In this document: in pieces, positions 50,944 through 59,073 of the stretch
Layout of the letters: every line of letters starts with the position of its first letter
Position numbering within the stretch: position 1 is the first letter of the stretch
Assembly: GCA_001771815.1 (NCBI GenBank)
Contig: MEPU01000007.1
Location: 1 to 64,000 of the forward strand
Length of the DNA: 64,000 nucleotides
Origin: Bdellovibrionales bacterium RIFCSPHIGHO2_01_FULL_40_29
Lineage (GTDB): Bacteria > Bdellovibrionota > Bdellovibrionia > Bdellovibrionales > Bdellovibrionaceae
Reading direction: 5' to 3'
The notes under the pieces: generated by a model
The model's database searches: none
What the model saw: only the letters and a program-made list of their open reading frames with translations
What the model was told of the DNA's origin: nothing
Program-made: the position numbers and the translations under genes

Positions 50944-52302
50944 ATGAAAAAAATAGCGATTATCATAACAGTTCTTTCTTTCATCATCACCAGTGAGGCC
51001 GTTGAGAGTCAAGGGCCGATGCTTTCATTTGCGTCAGTATGGAATAAAATCAACCAAGATTCTGCGGCTCAGGAATCTTCACGTTTGCAAACGGAATCGC
51101 TGACAGAATCTCAAAAGAAAGCTTCCCATCATTGGTTGCCGAAGATCTATATTGATGCAAAGACGTATCAAACGAATGCTCCAGGGGCCTCTTTTTTTGG
51201 ACTTCTTGAGCAACGTGCTGTGCAGGCAAGTGATTTTAATCCGGACTTGATCAATCAACCTGAAGCGAAAAGCTACGCCAGAGGCGCATTAGGAATTGAT
51301 TTGCCTCTTTATGAGGGAGGAATGAAATCCTCGCAAGTCGATTTGTTTAAGCATTCTGTAGCCGCGCAAAAAAATGCAACGTCACAGGTTCAAATTGAGC
51401 AGTATTCCAGTGTAGGTCTTTCTTATGGATCTATTTCCGTTTTGGAACAACAAAAAAATAAACTTCAAGCCTTGAGTTCAGAAGTATCTCGTATGATCAA
51501 AGGCTATCAGTTGGGTAGCAAGTCTAATCCGGTGGGCTACTCGGGATTGCTCGGCATGAAATCACTAGCGAATCGTCTGAGTGGTCTGATCAGTCAGCAC
51601 GAGGCTCAAAGTCGGTCTTACTATGCAGCTCTCAGCGAAATGGGTTTAAAGGATCAACAGTGGTCGCCCGAAATTATAGATTCAAGTCTTTTTGTAAGTC
51701 GTTACTTTCCAGTATCTGATCAACCAGAAGCCATTTCGTCATCTTACAAAATCGAATCTGCAAAAGAAAATGTGAAAGCCAGTGCAGAGATGGCCAATAT
51801 GGAAAAAGCAAAATTTTTACCTCGAGTCGGGGCTTTTGCGGAAACCGCTGTTTTTAATGGATCGCGTGATACGGCAAATGCCTATACTGCAGGACTTTAT
51901 TTGCAATGGAATCTTTTTGATCCTTCTGCGTATGGTAGTCTTAAAGAAGCCAAACTGAAATCGATGTCTGCTACAAAATATTCCGAAGCATTAGATCAGC
52001 AAGAACGGGCTGAGCGATCAGCATTGAGCGAGCAATTCAAATCATTGAAGCAAAATATTGATTTGTTGAATGATAGTTACAAATTATTGGCAGAGCAATC
52101 CAAGATGACCGAGACTCTTTTTAAAAATGGTTCGATCAATGCACTGCAAATTGTTGAAATCTTAAGTCGTCGTGCAGATCTTATTTCACAACAGGGCGAG
52201 GCTGAGTTGGGTTTGATCAAGACGGCTTCGCAGATCGTGACAAAGCAAAAGTTTGATGTTGAAGCACCTATCCAAGCAGGAGTTAAAAATGAAAAACAAT
52301 AA
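50944..52302 (+). CDS. TolC-family outer-membrane efflux protein
   Basis: A 452-residue protein with signal peptide (cleaved near SEAVES). Long helical segments and the two-fold repeated OEP pattern (SSRLQTESLTESQKKASHHWLPKI, ASAEMANMEKAKFLPRVG) plus YLQWNLFDPSAYGS are typical of outer-membrane efflux channels. It starts 2 bases after ArsR and overlaps the RND gene by 14 bases, so the channel and pump are coupled. No adaptor domain is fused to it. Confidence 0.87.
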   Translation: MKKIAIIITVLSFIITSEAVESQGPMLSFASVWNKINQDSAAQESSRLQTESLTESQKKASHHWLPKIYIDAKTYQTNAPGASFFGLLEQRAVQASDFNPDLINQPEAKSYARGALGIDLPLYEGGMKSSQVDLFKHSVAAQKNATSQVQIEQYSSVGLSYGSISVLEQQKNKLQALSSEVSRMIKGYQLGSKSNPVGYSGLLGMKSLANRLSGLISQHEAQSRSYYAALSEMGLKDQQWSPEIIDSSLFVSRYFPVSDQPEAISSSYKIESAKENVKASAEMANMEKAKFLPRVGAFAETAVFNGSRDTANAYTAGLYLQWNLFDPSAYGSLKEAKLKSMSATKYSEALDQQERAERSALSEQFKSLKQNIDLLNDSYKLLAEQSKMTETLFKNGSINALQIVEILSRRADLISQQGEAELGLIKTASQIVTKQKFDVEAPIQAGVKNEKQ

Positions 52303-55300
52303 ACTAGGTTTTGCCGGAAAACTGGCGCAAACATTTGTGCATTCAAAACTGACGCCAGTCATTGCGATTTCGAGTCTGCTATTGGGATTGATGGCTGTCT
52401 ATTTAACACCAAAAGAAGAAGAGCCACAGATTTCCGTACCCATGATTGATATCCGAACAGCAGCTCCGGGATTTACAGCCGAAGAGGCTGAGAGAAAGGT
52501 TACCGAACCTATCGAGCGCGCCGTTTGGGGTCTTGATGGCGTCGAGTATGTTTATTCAACCAGTCAACCGCATGGTAGCTTGGTGACAGTCAGATTTAAA
52601 GTGGGCGAACCCATGGAGCCAAGCCTAGTTAAAATTCATCATAAATTGATGACGATTCAGAATGAATTGCCAGGGAATGTTTTACCGTCCCAGGTAAAAT
52701 CATTTTCAATTGATGATGTTCCCTTTTTAGTTCTGACGTTCACCTCAAAAAAAATGGATGAATTTGCACTGAGAAGTGCAGTGGCCCCACTAGCGCGTGA
52801 GCTTTCCAGTACTCCGGATCTATCTAAGGTTGAATTACTGGGTGGGCAAAAAAGAGCCATTCGTGTGATCGCAGACCCACAGAAAATGCAAGCTCATGGA
52901 GTGTCATTGTTGGCACTTATGCAGTCACTGAAAACAAATGATGCATTAGCACCTTCGGGTAAAAATTGGAGTCAGACAGAAATCTTTGATGTCGAAGTTG
53001 GTGGACGTTTACATTCTGGAGATGAAGTCGGAAATTTAGCTATTGGTCAACGGGCTGGTCGAGTTGTTTTTATAAAAGATGTCGCTCAGGTTTTGGACGG
53101 TCCTGAAGAAATTGTTCGCAGCTCCGTTTTACTCGAAAAGAATCAAGAACCCGAAAAAGCGGTATCAATTGTTTTTTCAAAACGCAAAGGGACAAATGTT
53201 GTAACTTTGTCGCGTGAAATTCTTGAGCGAGCAGATACTTTTTTGAAAAAACAATCCGAGGGAAACGATCTACGAATGACTGTCGTCAGGGATTACGGAT
53301 CAACTGCAGCTGATAAATCAAATGAATTGATCGAGCATCTTCTGCTAGCCACTTTGTCGGTATCCGCTTTGATCGCATTATTTATGGGAATCCGAGCCTC
53401 GCTTGTTGTGGCAACAGCTATTCCGGTGACGTTGGCGTTGACCCTGGCCATCTATTATTTCATGGGTTACACGCTGAATCGTGTGACATTATTCGCGTTG
53501 ATATTTTCTATTGGTATTCTGGTTGATGATGCCATTGTTGTTGTAGAAAATATCGAACGGCATCTTAAAGAAAATATGAAGGACGGTTTGCTTCGAGCCA
53601 CTATCAAAGCTGTCAACGAGGTTGGTAATCCCACCATATTAGCCACGTTCACAGTGATCGCGGCTATTCTGCCAATGGCATTTGTTCGTGGATTGATGGG
53701 GCCTTACATGAAACCGATTCCTGTCGGTGCCAGTTTTGCTATGATGCTTTCACTTTTTGTCGCGTTTATTGTGACTCCGTGGGCTGCTGTTAAATTATTA
53801 AAGGCCCATCATCATGATGATTCTCAAACGGAAGCAAAAGTTAGTCGTCTTGACCAGCTTTATCAAAAAGTGATGGAAACGTTATTGGGAACAAAAAAAT
53901 ATGCACTTTTGCTGGGAGCTTTTACCATCACGTTACTTTTGGCAGCCAGCAGTTTGGTTTACTTCAAGTCAGTCAAAGTTAAAATGCTTCCATTTGATAA
54001 TAAGCAAGAATTTCAAGTGCTGATTGATTATCCGGTGGCAACACCGCTTTTGATCGGTAAGGACTGGTCGATTGAGCTTGCTCGTGAAATTTTGAAAAAT
54101 AAAGAGGTTGAATCGGTTCAGGTTTTTGCCGGAGAGGCCTCGCCATATTCTTTTTCTGGAATGGTTAAGCACACGTTCCTGCGAGGTTCTGATTATCAGA
54201 ATGATCTGCAAATCGTATTGACAGAAAAAGGAAATCGAAAAATTTCAAGTCATGAAATTATCGAAAGCTTACGACCATTGATTAAGAATTTTGCGATTGA
54301 GAAAAAAGCCATCACAAAAGTTCTGGAAATTCCACCGGGGCCGCCAGTATTAGCAACCATGATGGCTGAGATTTATGGACCCGATGTTCACACGCGGGAA
54401 AAAGTCACAAAGGAAATTGAAGCTATTTTTGCAAACGAGCCCAGCGTTGTCGATCTGGATACAACGTTAAGATTGGGACGATCTCGTAAGGTCTATGAGT
54501 ATGACCAAGCTCAAGGTGGTCTTTTCGGCACCAATTCGAGTGAGTTGATGGCCTTAGGGCGTTTGGCATTTTCTGAAACTCCTGTGACGACTTTGGCGAA
54601 CGTGAATTCTCCGGAAGATGTGAGTGTCGATTTGTCATTGGCACAATCTGCGCGTTCGAGTGAGCATCCATTTGTAGGACTTCGAATCCCTTCATTTGAA
54701 ACAGGAACAGTCGAAGCTAATCAAGTTTTGAAACCGGTACACGAGATCACGACTAAGGCTTTGTATAGAAAAAATTTAAAACCAGTATCCTATGTGATGA
54801 GTGAACTGTCCGGAAGCGAGGAAGCGCCGGTTTATGGAATTTTCAAGCTGGCTCCGCAAATTAAGTATCCATTGCAAACAGCAGACGTTCCATGGAATAC
54901 AGTTTCACCGGTTGTGAAGTGGGACGGCGAGTGGTTTATCACTTACGAAGTTTTCCGAGATTTAGGCGGAGCTTTTGCGGTGGTCATGGTTTTAATTTAT
55001 ATTCTGGTTCTGGGGTGGTTTAAAAGCTTTACAGTTCCGTTGATAATTATGGCTCCCATTCCGATCAGTTTGATTGGTATTCTGCCTGGGCACGCCATTA
55101 TGGGATCGTATTTTACAGCCACCTCGATGATCGGTTTTATTGCGGGTGCTGGTATTATCGTACGAAATTCGATTATCCTGGTCGACTTTATCGAGCATCA
55201 ACTAGGGTTGGGTATGAGTTTAAAGAAAGCCGTTGTCAGTGCGGGTGTACTCAGATTTCGTCCAATGCTGTTGACAGCGGCGGCTGTTGTGGTTGGAAGT

Positions 55301-55471
55301 TCTGTGATGTTGGCTGATCCTATTTTTCAAGGTTTAGCAGTCAGTTTGATCTTCGGAGAAATTGCGGCGACGATATTAAGTCGTTTTGCCGTTCCGGTTC
55401 TTTATTATTGGTTTGTTGGAAAAAGTCGTGTGAGTGCCATTCGGGCCGAAATAAACAATGGAGGAGAGTAG
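52289..55471 (+). CDS. RND-family efflux transporter permease
   Basis: A 1060-residue RND pump. Full-length architecture is visible: TM1 (SKLTPVIAISSLLLGLMAVYL), the first periplasmic porter loop, TM2-6 with the proton-relay GILVDDAIVVVENIERHL, a hydrophilic middle, TM7, a second loop, and TM8-12 with GAGIIVRNSIILVDFIE. The ATG at 52289 (AGGAG 7 bases ahead) is preferred to the longer frame from 52253. Tripartite pumps need a membrane-fusion adaptor, but none lies in this operon. The substrate is unknown; the neighbours suggest thiol, sulfide or metalloid stress. Confidence 0.92.
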   Translation: MKNNKLGFAGKLAQTFVHSKLTPVIAISSLLLGLMAVYLTPKEEEPQISVPMIDIRTAAPGFTAEEAERKVTEPIERAVWGLDGVEYVYSTSQPHGSLVTVRFKVGEPMEPSLVKIHHKLMTIQNELPGNVLPSQVKSFSIDDVPFLVLTFTSKKMDEFALRSAVAPLARELSSTPDLSKVELLGGQKRAIRVIADPQKMQAHGVSLLALMQSLKTNDALAPSGKNWSQTEIFDVEVGGRLHSGDEVGNLAIGQRAGRVVFIKDVAQVLDGPEEIVRSSVLLEKNQEPEKAVSIVFSKRKGTNVVTLSREILERADTFLKKQSEGNDLRMTVVRDYGSTAADKSNELIEHLLLATLSVSALIALFMGIRASLVVATAIPVTLALTLAIYYFMGYTLNRVTLFALIFSIGILVDDAIVVVENIERHLKENMKDGLLRATIKAVNEVGNPTILATFTVIAAILPMAFVRGLMGPYMKPIPVGASFAMMLSLFVAFIVTPWAAVKLLKAHHHDDSQTEAKVSRLDQLYQKVMETLLGTKKYALLLGAFTITLLLAASSLVYFKSVKVKMLPFDNKQEFQVLIDYPVATPLLIGKDWSIELAREILKNKEVESVQVFAGEASPYSFSGMVKHTFLRGSDYQNDLQIVLTEKGNRKISSHEIIESLRPLIKNFAIEKKAITKVLEIPPGPPVLATMMAEIYGPDVHTREKVTKEIEAIFANEPSVVDLDTTLRLGRSRKVYEYDQAQGGLFGTNSSELMALGRLAFSETPVTTLANVNSPEDVSVDLSLAQSARSSEHPFVGLRIPSFETGTVEANQVLKPVHEITTKALYRKNLKPVSYVMSELSGSEEAPVYGIFKLAPQIKYPLQTADVPWNTVSPVVKWDGEWFITYEVFRDLGGAFAVVMVLIYILVLGWFKSFTVPLIIMAPIPISLIGILPGHAIMGSYFTATSMIGFIAGAGIIVRNSIILVDFIEHQLGLGMSLKKAVVSAGVLRFRPMLLTAAAVVVGSSVMLADPIFQGLAVSLIFGEIAATILSRFAVPVLYYWFVGKSRVSAIRAEINNGGE

Positions 55472-55472
55472 T

Positions 55473-55661
55473 ATGTCGATCGAAAATCAAATCCGAGCTT
55501 TTGCAGGATCATTTATTTTACTCAGTCTTATGCTAGCACATTATCACTCTGTGAATTGGTTGTGGTTTACAGCCTTTGTTGGAGCGAATCTTTTACAGTC
55601 TAGTTTTACGCATTTTTGTCCGCTTGAAAAAATTCTGCTTAAAATACAAAAAACCCGATGA
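55473..55661 (+). CDS. DUF2892 small membrane protein at the end of the RND operon
   Basis: A 62-residue protein with two membrane helices and the family ending LLQSSFTHFCPLEKIL. It is preceded by GGAGGAG and starts one base after the RND stop. DUF2892 proteins often close efflux or rhodanese operons of sulfur-linked clusters. Its TGA stop lies within the stem of the terminator that follows. Confidence 0.85.
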   Translation: MSIENQIRAFAGSFILLSLMLAHYHSVNWLWFTAFVGANLLQSSFTHFCPLEKILLKIQKTR

Positions 55662-55686
55662 GAATTCTCATCGGGTTTTTATTTTT
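55649..55686. terminator. Bidirectional terminator
   Basis: AAACCCGATGAGAA (55651-55664) and TTCTCATCGGGTTT (55665-55678) form a perfect 28-bp palindrome with T runs on both strands. It serves the RND operon on the right-going strand and the 660-residue lipoprotein gene on the other. Confidence 0.92.
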
Positions 55687-55708
55687 ACGTGAAGTCAGAG
55701 TTTAGATC

Positions 55709-57691
55709 TTAATCCGCATTCAATTGCTTGATGATCAAACCACTGAGATGCGGATCGCATCCTGTAGCTTGATAAGGATTTTTGGCATTATAAATGGTGA
55801 GATTTAATTCTCCATCGGAAACTTTGACATTGTATGGACCTGAAACTTCACCATTATTAAGTGGCAGATATGAACGTCCAGTGGCGATCGTAGTCCCTTC
55901 AACGATATAGTTCAGAGTTCGGCTTCGCGCTTGCGTCAGCTCGCTCTGATAAAAATAAAGTTGATACGTTCCATTCATGAGTGGTTTTTTAAAACTAATT
56001 TTATGCTCTGTTGTTTTATGACTGTCGTACAACCACATCACGCTATTGAACAGTTTTGCCTTGTCGCCACTGTGACCCACGATGGCCCCGGTGCGATTGG
56101 CTGAATAAATAAATGGACCGGCTGAACTTGGTTTCAAAACAGACATTCCTGAAGCGGCAAGTGGTTTAAAGACCCAGCCATCGACCGTCACCGGAGCCGG
56201 TAATGCAGGACCTACAGCCACGGAGTCTGAACCCATGGTGTGCCATTGATTTCCATTACACCATTCTCCACGATTTCCGCGTGCAGGATTTGTTCGTATA
56301 GCACCGGGTACAGTGCAAGGTGCATTGTTGACAGGAACTCCAGCATAGCAATTTCCCCATGCGGTACCGGCTCCGTTACAATACTGATCTCCTGGACCAT
56401 AAATTCCAGTACAAGATCGATTTGCATAGGGTGTACAAGCTTGAATCAGTGTACAAACTCCACCAACATTGGCATAACCGGCATTACAAGCCGTTGTATT
56501 ACAAGATCCCCAAGCAGTTCCTTCGGCATTACATGTTTGAGACCCTGTTCCATTTGGTACAGAACACGATTGTGTCGAATTCGGAGTGCACAGAAATGGA
56601 ATACACGCGGCTCCTGATTTGTAAGTTCCAACTGGGCACTCTGGCTCAGCATCGTTAAGGGTTTCAGGGCCTGGTCCAGGGCCAGGTCCTGGCGGAGGCG
56701 GCTGTGACGGAGGCGGACCTTGAGGGCCTGGTGGAGGAGGGTTCAGTGTACAAACACCACCCACATTTGAGTAACCTTCAGAACATACTAGTGCCCCTTG
56801 GCCATTATTATTTTCACAATCTGTTTCGTTGTTGGGAACACATGCCGGAGGAGCAACACATGATGAATCTGATTTGAACGCACGAACACTGGCAGCAGTT
56901 TTTCCAGCAACAGAGCCTTCAGAGACCATTAAAATTTCAGCGTTACCATTTCCATCAACATCGGCAAAAATTGGGGATGGCTTACTGACAGCCACAGAAT
57001 GGTGTGGGTTTTGTTGAGTTGTTTTTAGAGTCGGTAACATGTCGACTTCGCTGATAACGAAATCACCGGCAGCGATCTCGAGTCGACCATCTTGATCCAT
57101 ATCCAATGGGCTGAGTTTCCAATTCTGGGCAACCACATTTTTAGGGAATGGGAATGTCCATCGCAAGGTGCCATCATGATTTAAGGCAATCAGTGATTTG
57201 CCAAGATGATGAACATAAACAATTTCAATTTTTAAGTCTGCATCAAGATCAATCAATAAAACGCCAGACGAAATTTGGGGGGCCATTTCTAAAGCGCCTA
57301 TAGATTTTAAGTTAATACCTGTGCTGCCATCAACAATTCGGAGCACGCCGTTGACTTTATTTTTTTCTGAGTCTGTGACAAAAACAATTTTAGGATGAGA
57401 AGTGGCATCCAGATCAGCCACTTGTGGTGTTGCCGCGACGAGGTTGAAATCGGGATACTGATGATCAGGACTTAAAGCAAACTGATCTTGCCAATCCCAG
57501 ATTTGTTGTTGGGCATTCATTTTCTGTGGCATGTTTTCACAAATTGGATCGCCACCGCCAGGATCTGCAGTTTTACTGAGTCCTTCAGAAAGAGTTTGTC
57601 CAAAGTGAACCTTTGAACAGTTTTGAAATAGAATGACCCCAGCGAAAGCCGCTACGATCCAGTAAATATACACGGCACGAATTCTTTTCAT
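55709..57691 (-). CDS. Large exported protein with FG-GAP-like repeats, Cys-rich modules and a C-terminal lectin-like domain
   Basis: A 660-residue protein with an N-terminal membrane helix ending FQNCSK, a lipidation-like site often seen in Bdellovibrio surface proteins. Residues about 75-290 carry FG-GAP/VCBS-like repeats (LDMDQDGRLEIA, ADVDGNGNAEIL). Three Cys-rich modules (CxPNxTxSC...GTxxTC...CNxGYxNVGGVCTL) lie between proline/glycine linkers. The last about 150 residues resemble a malectin/carbohydrate-binding beta-sandwich. This is a plausible surface adhesin. The frame is intact. Confidence 0.75.
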   Translation of the reverse strand: MKRIRAVYIYWIVAAFAGVILFQNCSKVHFGQTLSEGLSKTADPGGGDPICENMPQKMNAQQQIWDWQDQFALSPDHQYPDFNLVAATPQVADLDATSHPKIVFVTDSEKNKVNGVLRIVDGSTGINLKSIGALEMAPQISSGVLLIDLDADLKIEIVYVHHLGKSLIALNHDGTLRWTFPFPKNVVAQNWKLSPLDMDQDGRLEIAAGDFVISEVDMLPTLKTTQQNPHHSVAVSKPSPIFADVDGNGNAEILMVSEGSVAGKTAASVRAFKSDSSCVAPPACVPNNETDCENNNGQGALVCSEGYSNVGGVCTLNPPPPGPQGPPPSQPPPPGPGPGPGPETLNDAEPECPVGTYKSGAACIPFLCTPNSTQSCSVPNGTGSQTCNAEGTAWGSCNTTACNAGYANVGGVCTLIQACTPYANRSCTGIYGPGDQYCNGAGTAWGNCYAGVPVNNAPCTVPGAIRTNPARGNRGEWCNGNQWHTMGSDSVAVGPALPAPVTVDGWVFKPLAASGMSVLKPSSAGPFIYSANRTGAIVGHSGDKAKLFNSVMWLYDSHKTTEHKISFKKPLMNGTYQLYFYQSELTQARSRTLNYIVEGTTIATGRSYLPLNNGEVSGPYNVKVSDGELNLTIYNAKNPYQATGCDPHLSGLIIKQLNAD

Positions 57692-57757
57692 AAGTCCCCC
57701 AAGACGTTCTTATTTATTATTCCTACTTTAGTTAGGAAGAGCAATACCGAGACCAGA

Positions 57758-57807
57758 CCAAATGGGCCGTATTTGGGCCAAGTCGCAAATAATTAGACAC
57801 TGTCTAA
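57758..57807. promoter_or_regulatory. Two inverted repeats upstream of the large surface protein
   Basis: CCAAAT (57758-57763) pairs with ATTTGG (57771-57776), and TTAGACACTGTCTAA (57793-57807) is a perfect palindrome around one central base. Both lie in the 187-base gap between the surface protein and the SelD-type oxidoreductase genes, upstream of the former. Confidence 0.4.
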
Positions 57808-57878
57808 AAATTTATAATCATTTTTTTTACATGCGTATTAGATTGAGACGAGAGAATGATCTCATAATGATAAAAAAG

Positions 57879-58955
57879 TTAATCTTGAAAACTAGATAAA
57901 TAGCGTTGATCGATCCAGTTTTTAATTTTCAAAGCCAGTGCGCCTTCAAAGCTTTGCTGACCCCAAACGAGTCGAGCTGTCTGATCGCTGGTTATCAGAA
58001 TATTCAGTGAGTGTTTTCTGATTTTAAAGTCAACGGGAGAGGCTCCATTCAGAACAGAGCGAAGACAGTTCGCTAAGTGACGTCCTTGATGAACGGCGGT
58101 GACTCCCGATCGAGGCAACGTTGGTTGATTTTTTATAGATGTGCAGTCGCCAACAGCAAAAATATTTGGTGTTAATCGCAAGGTGGCATCCACTGGACCT
58201 GGGATTAAGTCTGGTTTTTTTGTTGCTGTGGCTACAAAAATAGAATCGAATTTTAGTTTTTTTCCATTCTGAAGAAGAATGTGTTTTTCTAAGATTTGGG
58301 TGAGGGGTTCCTGAAGGTGCACCTGAATTCCAAAGGCTATGGCCGAAGCGTGAATAGCCGCTGAAATTTTTTTGGAATAGCTTTCGCAAAGACGATTACC
58401 TTGAGTGACAAGGTGCACTTCGCTTTTTTGTGCTTGATTTCGATTCAGTCGTATTCGTAGAGCGGTCGCCACTTCGACGGCAGCGGCGCCACCGCCAATG
58501 ACAACAAATCGAGGATTCATGCACGCGCTACAAATTCTTTGAACATCGCGCCAGTTTTGAATAAATTCATCAAAGGGTTTTAAGTAAATAGTGTTGAAGG
58601 GGGACTGCGATGGAATTTTTAGGGTATCACCGCCAACATTTAATGAAAGAATATCAAAATGCTCTGTTGCCCCTCCAGCAAGTGTCACAGTACTTTCTTG
58701 TGGATTGAATGCCTGAATTGAATCTTGAATAAACTCAACACCTTTTTTTTCGGCATAATCAGCGGAATGGATTGTCAGTTGAGAGGGCTCAACTTCACCG
58801 GAGATTAATCGTGGAATGAGTCCCGAGTAATAACTTTGTCGATGTGGTGAAATCATCATAAATCGATGAGTTGCAAATTCATTTTTAGAAAATAATTTCA
58901 GGACTTCTAGATGAGCATGCCCGCTGCCAGCCAGAATGATGGTTTTTCGTTTCAT
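57879..58955 (-). CDS. FAD-dependent oxidoreductase of the SelD-associated / NDH-2-like type
   Basis: A 358-residue flavoprotein starting ILAGSGHAHLEVLKLF, the N-terminal motif of the FAD domain often fused to SelD (selenide,water dikinase) in bacteria. Seen also: FVVIGGGAAAVEVA (second dinucleotide fold), FAVGDCTSI (FAD O3' motif) and SGVTAVHQGRHLANCL. No SelD kinase domain is fused. Stand-alone members occur in sulfur, selenium and metalloid clusters. It is divergent from the arsenic operon, 118 bases apart. GGGAG precedes the start. Confidence 0.8.
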   Translation of the reverse strand: MKRKTIILAGSGHAHLEVLKLFSKNEFATHRFMMISPHRQSYYSGLIPRLISGEVEPSQLTIHSADYAEKKGVEFIQDSIQAFNPQESTVTLAGGATEHFDILSLNVGGDTLKIPSQSPFNTIYLKPFDEFIQNWRDVQRICSACMNPRFVVIGGGAAAVEVATALRIRLNRNQAQKSEVHLVTQGNRLCESYSKKISAAIHASAIAFGIQVHLQEPLTQILEKHILLQNGKKLKFDSIFVATATKKPDLIPGPVDATLRLTPNIFAVGDCTSIKNQPTLPRSGVTAVHQGRHLANCLRSVLNGASPVDFKIRKHSLNILITSDQTARLVWGQQSFEGALALKIKNWIDQRYLSSFQD

Positions 58956-59073
58956 CGGGATCTCCCATTTATTTCATACCATGAATCCGCTCAAAATATT
59001 TACATAATAATAAAATCAAGGCAAAGTGTAAGTTTTCATGATCTGATGTCACTTATGATATCAAGGAGAGTTT

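Noticed and set aside
50944-52302. Hidden adaptor (membrane-fusion) domain in the TolC-like protein
   Set aside because: Length and sequence match a single outer-membrane efflux protein; no lipoyl or hairpin adaptor segment was seen.
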